Under the pieces are notes generated by a model, which was given only the letters and a program-made list of their open reading frames with translations, searched no databases and had not been told where the DNA came from. This document shows, piece after piece, positions 33,264-40,402 of a stretch of DNA of 46,384 bases. This DNA is from Parafrankia sp. EUN1f (GTDB taxonomy: Bacteria > Actinomycetota > Actinomycetes > Frankiales > Frankiaceae). The translations under genes were made by a program, and so were the position numbers. The first letter of the stretch is position 1. Every line of letters starts with the position of its first letter. Location: positions 1 to 46,384 of the forward strand of contig NZ_ADGX01000066.1 of NCBI RefSeq assembly GCF_000177675.1, given 5' to 3'.

Positions 33264-34489
33264 CCGGGCGGGGGTTCACCGCCCGCGGCAAGGTCGCCGT
33301 CGTCGGGTACGCACAGAGCGCCATCCAGCGCCACGCCGGACGCCCCCTCGGGGCGATCACGCTGGAGACCGCCCGCGCCGCGATCGCCGACGCCGGGCTC
33401 ACCAACGCTGACATCGACGGCGTGGTCACCTCCGCGCTGTTCCCCACCGCGGGGTCGCACGACGTCCAGGACGGTGTCAGCTCGGTGCCGGCGACCTGGC
33501 TGGCCGAGCGGCTGCGCGGGGCCGGGGCCGGGGCCGGCGACGCGCCGCGCTACGTCGCCGGCTTCCACGGCATCGGGCAGATCCCGGGCATGGTCGGGAT
33601 GGCGGTCAACGCCGTCGCGAGCGGCGCCGCTGACAACGTGCTGGTCTACCGGGCGCTGCACAACCCGCCCGGGAAGTACCACGCCAACACCATGGAACGC
33701 GCCGCCGGGCCGGCGCAGTGGACCGCCCCGCAGGGCTTCTTCGGCCCGCTGGCGATGATCGGCCTGCCCTACACCGAGTACCTCCAGCGGTACGGCGCCC
33801 GGCGCGAGGCGATGGCGGCCGTCCTCGTCGAGGCGCGGAAGAACGGCGCCCGCATCCCCTGGTCCCACTGGTACAAGCGCCCGCTGACCGCCGCCGAGTA
33901 CCTGGCCGCGCCGATGATCAGCGACCCGGTCTGCCGGTACGACTGCGACATCCCCGTCGACGGGGTGGCGGCGTTCGTCCTCACCTCGGCCGAGCGGGCC
34001 GCCGACCTGCCGCACCGGCCGGTGTACGTCGCCGGCTACGCCAGTGGGCTGCCGGCCACCCGGCGGCTGCCGCTGCACTGGCCGCTCGACGACATCATGG
34101 ACGTCGGTGCCGAGACCGCCCGGCGGCTGTGGGAGAGCAGCGGGGTCGGTCCGGACGAGGTCGACCTGCCGCAGCTGTACGACGGGTTCTCCCCCTTCGT
34201 CTACTTCTGGCTGGAGGCCCTCGGCTTCTGCCCGCGCGGCGAGGCGCACCGCTTCGTCCAGGACGGGCGGATCGACAGCGACCGCCCCGACGCCCTGCCG
34301 GTGCTCTCCGGCGGCGGCGCGCTCGGCAACGGCCGGATGCACGGCATCCCGCAGATGCTCGAGTGCTACCTGCAGCTCTCCGGACGGGCCGGCGACCGCC
34401 AGCGTGTCGGCGCGACCGTCGGCCTCGCCTGCCACTCCTCCCCCCACTACGGCGGTGCCGTCGTCTACACGGCCGAGCCGAGAAGGTGA
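33260..34489 (+). CDS. Thiolase-like (lipid-transfer/SCP-x type) protein
   Basis: The 409-residue protein starts at GTG 33260, overlapping the DUF35 stop. Thiolase-fold features: KVAVVGYAQSAIQRHAGR at the N-terminus, AADNVLVYRALHNPPGKYH, VDLPQLYDGFSPFVYFWLEALGFCPRGEA, and the C-terminal LSGGGALGNGRMHG with CHSSPHYGGAVVY. The usual nucleophilic Cys of true thiolases is not at a recognisable position, as in Ltp2-type aldolases, which keep Tyr/His catalysis instead (family knowledge). Together with DUF35 it probably performs retro-aldol or thiolytic C-C cleavage of a hydroxyacyl-CoA; the exact chemistry is inferred. Confidence 0.87.
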   Translation: MTGRGFTARGKVAVVGYAQSAIQRHAGRPLGAITLETARAAIADAGLTNADIDGVVTSALFPTAGSHDVQDGVSSVPATWLAERLRGAGAGAGDAPRYVAGFHGIGQIPGMVGMAVNAVASGAADNVLVYRALHNPPGKYHANTMERAAGPAQWTAPQGFFGPLAMIGLPYTEYLQRYGARREAMAAVLVEARKNGARIPWSHWYKRPLTAAEYLAAPMISDPVCRYDCDIPVDGVAAFVLTSAERAADLPHRPVYVAGYASGLPATRRLPLHWPLDDIMDVGAETARRLWESSGVGPDEVDLPQLYDGFSPFVYFWLEALGFCPRGEAHRFVQDGRIDSDRPDALPVLSGGGALGNGRMHGIPQMLECYLQLSGRAGDRQRVGATVGLACHSSPHYGGAVVYTAEPRR

Positions 34490-34497
34490 GACAGCCA

Positions 34498-35970
34498 GTG
34501 CCCGACCTCATCGCCGAGCGATGCTCCTACATCGCCGGCAGCTGGGTGGACGGTGACGAGACGCTCGCCGTTGAGAATCCGGCGGACGAGTCGCACGTCA
34601 CCGACGTCGCCGCCGCGCCGCTGGCCGAGATCGAGCGCGCCGTCGTCGAGGCTCGGCGCTGCTTCGACACGGGGGAGTGGGCGGACGTCCCGCCGGCCGA
34701 GCGGGCCCGGGTGCTGCACGCCCTGGTCGACCATGTGGTGGCCCGCCGCGACGCCCTGATCGCCACCATCGTCGCCGAGGCCGGCCAGCCCGTCTCCTTC
34801 GCCGAGCGCGCGCAGTTCGGCGCCGGCGTCGCGCTGGCCCGCGGCACCATCGATCTCTACCTGTCGATGCCGCACGAGGACACCAACCCGGTACCCGTCG
34901 ACGAGCTGGTGCGAGCGGGCGGGGTCCTGAGTATCCGCCGGCACGAGCCGGTCGGTGTCGTCAGCGCCATCACGCCGTACAACGGCGCGATCATCATGGC
35001 CTTCCAGAAGCTGATCCCGGCGCTGATGGCGGGCAACTCGGTGATCCTGCGGCCCAGCCCTCTCACCCCGGTCTCGTCGCTGCTGTTCGGCGCGGCGGCC
35101 CAGGCGGCCGGACTGCCGGCGGGCGCGCTGAGCGTGGTGGTGGAAGGCGGCGCCGGCGGGGCGGAGCTGCTCACCAGCCATCCCGCCGTCGACATGGTCT
35201 CCTTCACCGGCTCCACCGCGGTGGGCCGGCGCATCCTCGCCCAGGCGGCGCCGACGGTGAAGCGGGTGGCCCTGGAGCTCGGCGGCAAGTCCGCGCAGAT
35301 CTACCTGCCGGACGCGGTCGGCCGGGTCGCGGCGGGTGCCGCGGCGGTGGTCGCTGCGACGGCCGGGCAGGCCTGCGTCGCCGCGACCCGCATGCTCGTA
35401 CCCGCTGACCGTAAGGACGAGGTCGTCGAGGCGGTGTCGCGGGCCTACGCGGCCATCACCGTCGGCCCGCCCAGCGACCCGGCGGCCCGGATGGGGCCGC
35501 TCATCAACGCCGCGGCGCGGGAACGCTGCGAGCGGTTCGTCGCCGCCGCCCAGGAGCACGGCGGCAAGGTCGCCTTCGGCGGTGGCCGCCCGCGCGGGCT
35601 GGAGCGCGGCTACTACTTCGAGCCCACCGTGCTCGACCTGCCCGACAACACCAACCCCGCGGCCCGCGAGGAGATCTTCGGGCCGGTCATCAGCATCCTC
35701 GGCTACCGCGACCTGGACGACGCCGTGCGCATCGCCAACGACAGCGACTACGGCCTGTCCGGCCAGGTCTACGGCGCCGACCTGCCCGCGGCGACCGCCG
35801 TGGCCCGCCGGCTGCGCACCGGGGCGGTCAACGTCAACGTCGGCGGCCTGTTCAGCGCCTACGCCCCGAGTGGCGGCTACAAGCACAGCGGCCTTGGCCG
35901 CGAGCGCGGGCCGGACGGAATCCGCGCCTTCCAGGAGGTCAAGCACCTCGCGATCAAGGAGCAGTCATGA
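34498..35970 (+). CDS. NAD(P)-dependent aldehyde dehydrogenase
   Basis: The 490-residue protein is taken from GTG 34498, nine bases after the thiolase stop, with AAGGTGAG as ribosome site. ALDH motifs: SAITPYNGAIIMAFQKLIPAL with NSVILRPSPLTP (cofactor binding), SFTGSTAVGRRI, catalytic Glu in VALELGGKS and nucleophile Cys in TAGQACVAATR, then EEIFGPVISI. It oxidises an aldehyde, plausibly the product released by the retro-aldol step, to the acid. Its end overlaps the next gene (ATGA). Confidence 0.94.
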   Translation: MPDLIAERCSYIAGSWVDGDETLAVENPADESHVTDVAAAPLAEIERAVVEARRCFDTGEWADVPPAERARVLHALVDHVVARRDALIATIVAEAGQPVSFAERAQFGAGVALARGTIDLYLSMPHEDTNPVPVDELVRAGGVLSIRRHEPVGVVSAITPYNGAIIMAFQKLIPALMAGNSVILRPSPLTPVSSLLFGAAAQAAGLPAGALSVVVEGGAGGAELLTSHPAVDMVSFTGSTAVGRRILAQAAPTVKRVALELGGKSAQIYLPDAVGRVAAGAAAVVAATAGQACVAATRMLVPADRKDEVVEAVSRAYAAITVGPPSDPAARMGPLINAAARERCERFVAAAQEHGGKVAFGGGRPRGLERGYYFEPTVLDLPDNTNPAAREEIFGPVISILGYRDLDDAVRIANDSDYGLSGQVYGADLPAATAVARRLRTGAVNVNVGGLFSAYAPSGGYKHSGLGRERGPDGIRAFQEVKHLAIKEQS

Positions 35971-37175
35971 CAGACACCCTCTCGCTCGACTGGCTGATCT
36001 CGGTCGACGACCACGTGCTCGAACCGCCCAACCTGTGGCTCGACCGCGTGCCGGCGAAGGACCGCGACCGTGCCCCGCACATGGAGTTCGACGAGACCGG
36101 CATGGACTTCTGGGTTTACGACGGCAAGAAGTTCCCCAGCTCGGGACTGTCCGCGGTCGCCGGGAAGGAGAAGGAGGAGTTCTCCCCGGAGCCGCTGCGG
36201 TACAGCGAGATGCGCCCGGGCTGCTACGACGCCGCGGAGCGGATCAAGGACATGGACCGGGCCGGCATCCTGGCCTCGCTGTGCTTCCCGACCATCACCC
36301 GCTTCTGCGGCCAGCTGTTCATGGAGGCGTCCGACCGGGAGTTCGGGCTGGTCTGCCTGAAGGCCTACAACGACTGGATGATCGAGGAGTGGTGCGGCGC
36401 CGCGCCGGGCCGGTACATCCCGCTGGTCCTGATTCCGCTGTGGGACCCGGCCCTGGCGGTGAAGGAGCTGGAACGCTGTGCCGCGAAGGGCGCGACGACG
36501 TTCGCGTTCTCCGAGAACCCGGCCCCGCTCGGCCTGCCGACGATCCATGACCCGTCCGGCTACTGGGAGCCGGTGATGGCCGCGGCCAACGACCTGGAGA
36601 TGGTCGTGTCGATGCACGTCGGCTCGTCCTCGCAGGTGCCGAAGATCGCCCCGGACGCACCGTTCATGGCGAACCTGACCTGGGGTGCCATGCGCACGTC
36701 CGGCGCGATGCTGTCCTGGCTGTTCTCCGGGATGTTCCAGCGTCACCCGAAGCTGAAGATCGCGCTGTCGGAGGGTGAGATCGGCTGGATGCCGTACTAC
36801 CTGGAGCGCGCCGAGCAGGTGCTCGACAAGCAGCGGCACTGGGTGAAGAAAGGGGCGCGCTGGAACGACCACGGCGCCGCCGGCGCCATCGACCTGGACA
36901 CGTTCGACGTCCGGGCGACGTTCCGCGACCACGTCTTCGGCTGCTTCATCGAGGACCACCACGGCATCGCCAGCATCGCCGAGATCGGCGAGGACAACAT
37001 CATGTGCGAGACGGACTACCCGCACTCCGACTCCACCTGGCCCAACTGCATCCAGACGGTGAAGGGCATCATCAGCCACCTGCCGGCCGAGACCCAGTAC
37101 AAGATCCTGCGGGGCAACGCCGAGCGGCTCTACCGCTTCACCCCGGCGGTTCCGCCCGTCCTGAGCGGGGTCTGA
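35967..37175 (+). CDS. Amidohydrolase-2 (PF04909) family protein
   Basis: The 402-residue protein starts at ATG 35967, overlapping the ALDH stop. It has the TIM-barrel amidohydrolase-2 layout: SVDDHVLEPPNLW (DxH-like metal site as DDH), a region MHVGSSSQVP with a ligand His, ALSEGEIGWMPYYLERAE, and CETDYPHSDSTWP with the metal-binding Asp. Relatives include decarboxylases and hydrolases of aromatic or unsaturated ring substrates (ACMSD and gamma-resorcylate decarboxylase type). It could decarboxylate or hydrolyse a ring intermediate. The substrate is unknown. Confidence 0.88.
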   Translation: MTDTLSLDWLISVDDHVLEPPNLWLDRVPAKDRDRAPHMEFDETGMDFWVYDGKKFPSSGLSAVAGKEKEEFSPEPLRYSEMRPGCYDAAERIKDMDRAGILASLCFPTITRFCGQLFMEASDREFGLVCLKAYNDWMIEEWCGAAPGRYIPLVLIPLWDPALAVKELERCAAKGATTFAFSENPAPLGLPTIHDPSGYWEPVMAAANDLEMVVSMHVGSSSQVPKIAPDAPFMANLTWGAMRTSGAMLSWLFSGMFQRHPKLKIALSEGEIGWMPYYLERAEQVLDKQRHWVKKGARWNDHGAAGAIDLDTFDVRATFRDHVFGCFIEDHHGIASIAEIGEDNIMCETDYPHSDSTWPNCIQTVKGIISHLPAETQYKILRGNAERLYRFTPAVPPVLSGV

Positions 37176-37207
37176 GTGGGACCAGAGCGCAAGGACGGAG
37201 GGACGTC

Positions 37208-38002
37208 GTGACGGGCCTGCTGCTCGACGGGAAGGTGGCCGTGGTCACCGGAGCGGGCTCGGGGGTGGGGCGGGCGTCCGCCCTGCGCTTCGCTGCCGAG
37301 GGTGCCCGCGTGGTGTGCGCCGACATCAGCCTCGACGGCGCCGAGGAGACCGTTCGCGAGATCGAGAAGGCCGGTGCCGACGGCCGCGCCGTGCCGGCGC
37401 GCTGCGACGTCTCCGTGGAGGAGGACGTCGTCCGCGCCCTCGACCTCGCCGCGGAGAGGTTCGGCGCCCTCGATGTCGTGTTCAACAACGCCGGTATCCC
37501 GACCCCGCGGCTCGGAGCGAGGCTGGAGGACCACACGGTCGAGGACTTCGAGCGCCTGGTGGCGGTCAACCTGCGCGGGGTCTTCCTCGGCTGCAAGCAC
37601 GCCGTGATCCGGTTCAAGAGCCAGGGCGGCGGCGGGGTCATCCTCAACACCGGCTCGGTCGCCGGCCTCGTCGGCTGGGGCGGCTCGGTGTACGGGGCGA
37701 CCAAGGGCGGGGTGCACCAGCTCACGCGGGCCGTCGCCGTCGAGGGCGCGCCGTTCGGGATCCGCGCGAACGCCATCTGTCCGGCGGGAATGCCGTACAC
37801 CGGCTTCATGGCTGCCGGCGGGCTGGGCGGCGACGCGGAGACCACGGCCGCCACGGCCCGCCAGGTCGGCGCCACGCATCCACTGGGACGTCCGATCACC
37901 GCCGAGGACTGCGCCGAGACCGCCGCCTTCCTGGTGTCCGACCGGGCCGCCAACATCACCGGGGTGCTCGTCCCGATCGACGGCGGATACGTGGCTAGGT
38001 GA
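37208..38002 (+). CDS. Short-chain dehydrogenase/reductase
   Basis: The 264-residue protein starts at GTG 37208 behind GGAGGG. Classical SDR motifs: TGAGSGVGRASALRFAAEG (NAD(P) binding), FNNAGIP, LNTGSVAGLVGWGGSVYGATKGG (Ser, Tyr, Lys of the active site) and PIDGGYV at the C-terminus. An Asp at the end of strand 2 (CADIS) favours NAD. It probably oxidises a secondary alcohol in the pathway. Its stop overlaps the P450 start (GTGA), so it is tightly linked to that oxidation. Confidence 0.92.
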   Translation: MTGLLLDGKVAVVTGAGSGVGRASALRFAAEGARVVCADISLDGAEETVREIEKAGADGRAVPARCDVSVEEDVVRALDLAAERFGALDVVFNNAGIPTPRLGARLEDHTVEDFERLVAVNLRGVFLGCKHAVIRFKSQGGGGVILNTGSVAGLVGWGGSVYGATKGGVHQLTRAVAVEGAPFGIRANAICPAGMPYTGFMAAGGLGGDAETTAATARQVGATHPLGRPITAEDCAETAAFLVSDRAANITGVLVPIDGGYVAR

Positions 38003-39264
38003 GCGCGGTGAGCGACATGAGCCAGGTGCTCGACCCCGACCGCATCCGCGCGCTGTTCGACCTGCGCAGCAGCTACAACGTGCGCAGCGGCGGCGACTAC
38101 GAGGACGACCCCAACCCGGTCTGGCGGGAGCTGCGGGAGCGGGGGCCGGTGCACGAGGGCACCGTCCACGAGCTGACCGGGTACTCCCGCCCGGCGATGT
38201 TCCAGGGCCTGCCCTACCCGGACCGGCCGCACTTCTCGGTCTTCTCGTTCGACGAGTGCGACCGGGTCTTCCGCGACAGCGAGGCCTTCGCTTCGTCGCC
38301 GGAAGCCGTCGACCCGACCGGAGGGGGGATCGGCACCGCCAGCAGCATGCTGTCGATGGGCGGCGCCCAGCACCGCCGGTACCGTGCCCTCGTCCAGCCG
38401 TCATTCGCCCCGGCCCGCGCCGGCTGGTGGATCACGAACTGGATCGAGGAGACGGTGCACGCGCTTATCGACCGGTTCGCCGACAACGGCTCCGCGGAGC
38501 TGAACGTCGACTTCTGCGCGGCGATCCCGGTGCTGACGATCACCAGCAGCTTCGGGGTGCCCGTCGAGGAGGCGCTGCACATCCGCGAGGTGCTCACCGA
38601 CCCACCGCAGGTGATTCGCGCGCTCGCCCCGATCGTCGCGGCGCGGCGCGAGCAGCCCCAGGACGATCTCATCAGCACCCTGGTCGCGGCGGAGATCACC
38701 GACGAGGACGGGACGCGGCACCGCCTGGCCGACGCCGAGATCTACACGTTCGCCGTACTGCTGCTGCTCGCCGGCTCCGGCACCACCTGGAAGCAGATGG
38801 GCATCACGCTGACCGCCCTGTTGCGGCGGCCGGAGCTGCTCGACGCCGTCCGCGCGGACCGCTCGCTGCTGCGCCCGGCCGTCGAGGAATCGGTGCGCTG
38901 GTCGCCCACCGACCCGATGTTCTCCCGCTTCGCCACCCGGGACGTCGAGATCGCCGGTCGGCGGATCCCGCGCGGTGCCCTGGTGCACCTGTGTCTGGGC
39001 GCGGCGAACCGCGACCCGGCCCGCTGGGAGCGTCCCGACGAGTTCGACATCTTCCGCCCCATGAAGCGCTCCCTCGGCTTCGGTGGCGGGCCGCATATCT
39101 GCCTGGGCATGCACGTCGCCCGGGCCGAGATCAGCGTCGGTATCGGCGCGCTGCTCGACCGGCTGCCGAACCTGCGCCTCGACCCGCTGGCCGCCCCGCC
39201 GCGCCTGATCGGCATGTACGAGCGTGGCGCGACCGAGATCCCCGTCGTCTTCGGAGGTTCCTGA
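37999..39264 (+). CDS. Cytochrome P450
   Basis: The 421-residue protein starts at GTG 37999, overlapping the SDR stop. Landmarks: LLLLAGSGTTWKQMG (I helix, with AGSGTT in place of the common AGxET), ESVR (ExxR), and the heme loop FGGGPHICLGMHVARAE with its Cys ligand. The I-helix Trp-Lys and the PMFSR segment define a subgroup common in Frankia- and Mycobacterium-like catabolic loci (inference from memory). The region between the F/G helices and RREQPQDDLIS is short. Likely a hydroxylase for the hydrophobic substrate. The ferredoxin partner is not in the window. Confidence 0.94.
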   Translation: MSAVSDMSQVLDPDRIRALFDLRSSYNVRSGGDYEDDPNPVWRELRERGPVHEGTVHELTGYSRPAMFQGLPYPDRPHFSVFSFDECDRVFRDSEAFASSPEAVDPTGGGIGTASSMLSMGGAQHRRYRALVQPSFAPARAGWWITNWIEETVHALIDRFADNGSAELNVDFCAAIPVLTITSSFGVPVEEALHIREVLTDPPQVIRALAPIVAARREQPQDDLISTLVAAEITDEDGTRHRLADAEIYTFAVLLLLAGSGTTWKQMGITLTALLRRPELLDAVRADRSLLRPAVEESVRWSPTDPMFSRFATRDVEIAGRRIPRGALVHLCLGAANRDPARWERPDEFDIFRPMKRSLGFGGGPHICLGMHVARAEISVGIGALLDRLPNLRLDPLAAPPRLIGMYERGATEIPVVFGGS

Positions 39265-39698
39265 TGAGTGAAGCCGGCTACCGGCCGCCGGATCTGGCTC
39301 TCGTCGGCGCGGAGCATGTAGCGCGCTACCGGGAGACCGGCGGGGAGGTGGGCTACGAGTGGAACGGCGTGCCCACCCTGTTGCTCACCACGGTCGGCCG
39401 CCGCTCCGGCCAGCCGCGGACATCCGCGCTGATCTTCGGGCGGGACGGGGCGGACTACCTTGTGGTGGCCTCGAAGGGCGGCTCGCCCGCCGCCCCGCAG
39501 TGGTATCTGAACCTCACCGATCAGTCGGCGGCGGAAATCCAGGTCCGTGCCGAACATCTGTCGGTGGTCGCGCGGACGGCCTCCGACGAGGAGAAGCCTC
39601 GACTGTGGAAGATCATGACCGAGGTCTGGCCGAACTACGACGCCTACCAGACCAGAACCTCGAGACCGATACCCGTGGTGGTGCTGACCCCCGCGTAG
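39264..39698 (+). CDS. Deazaflavin (F420)-dependent nitroreductase-family protein
   Basis: The 144-residue protein starts at ATG 39264, sharing one base with the P450 stop (TGATG), with GGAGG upstream. Ddn/DUF385 split-barrel pattern: LLLTTVGRRSGQPRTSALIFGRDGADYLVVASKGGSPAAPQWYLNL, then IQVRAEHLSVVAR and the C-terminal YQTRTSRPIPVVVLTP. These enzymes bind F420 and reduce quinones or enones at the membrane (family knowledge). It fits a reductive or redox-cycling step next to the P450. Last enzyme of the operon before the regulator. Confidence 0.93.
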   Translation: MSEAGYRPPDLALVGAEHVARYRETGGEVGYEWNGVPTLLLTTVGRRSGQPRTSALIFGRDGADYLVVASKGGSPAAPQWYLNLTDQSAAEIQVRAEHLSVVARTASDEEKPRLWKIMTEVWPNYDAYQTRTSRPIPVVVLTPA

Positions 39699-39718
39699 CC
39701 CCCGGTACCGTCGGAGGG

Positions 39719-40396
39719 GTGTCCTGGGCCGATCGTGCCGCGGACCGGTCGCCGCTGGTCCAGCGGTCCCGGTCGCGCAGCGTGCAGCAGATGACGGTGA
39801 TCGTCGATGCCGCGAAGCGGCTGATCGCCAGCCGGGGTTCCTCCTTCACGACGCAGGACCTCGTGAAGGAGGCTGGTATCGCGATGCAGACGTTCTACCG
39901 GCATTTCCCCGGCAAGGACCAGCTCATGCTCGCCGTCATCGAGGACGTCATCAGCGGGCAGGTGGTGCGCTACCAGGAGTCCGCGGCCGGCGAGCCGGAC
40001 CCGCTCGCCCGCATGCGGAGGTACATCGAGGCCGCGCTGCACTCACTCGGCAGCGAGGACGGCGCCGTCCGCGGTGCGCGGTTCATCACCGCCGAGCACT
40101 GGCGGCTGTACCAGCTCTACCCGGACGAGGTCGACCACGCGACCCGCCCGTTCGCCGATCTCGTGGCTGGTGAGCTGGAGGCCGCCCAGGCCGGCGGCCT
40201 CATCGGCCCGATCGACACCGCGCAGACCGGTGAGCTGGTCAACCTGCTGGTCAGAGCAGTCTTCCATCACTACGCGTTCGCGACACGCAAGGAATCCTCC
40301 GCCGAGGTCGCCGCCCGGGTCTGGGCGTTCTGCCTCGGCGGTTTCGGGGCCGTGGCTCCGCCGGCCACACCGCTGGCAGGAAAGGGCGCAGAATAA
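39719..40396 (+). CDS. TetR-family transcriptional regulator
   Basis: The 225-residue protein is taken from GTG 39719; the ribosome site is very close, and ATG 39791 would give 201 residues. The helix-turn-helix is FTTQDLVKEAGIAMQTFYRHFPGKDQLML (about residues 41-69), preceded by the usual helix IVDAAKRLIASRG. The C-terminal ligand domain is helical (RFITAEHWRLYQLYPDEVDHATRPFADLVAGELEAAQ) and lacks recognisable specificity. Placed at the end of the catabolic operon, it probably represses the divergent promoter at 31.46 kb until a pathway CoA ester or acid binds (inference). The kinase-SBP gene starts 6 bp after its stop. Confidence 0.9.
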   Translation: MSWADRAADRSPLVQRSRSRSVQQMTVIVDAAKRLIASRGSSFTTQDLVKEAGIAMQTFYRHFPGKDQLMLAVIEDVISGQVVRYQESAAGEPDPLARMRRYIEAALHSLGSEDGAVRGARFITAEHWRLYQLYPDEVDHATRPFADLVAGELEAAQAGGLIGPIDTAQTGELVNLLVRAVFHHYAFATRKESSAEVAARVWAFCLGGFGAVAPPATPLAGKGAE

Positions 40397-40402
40397 GGCA
40401 AT

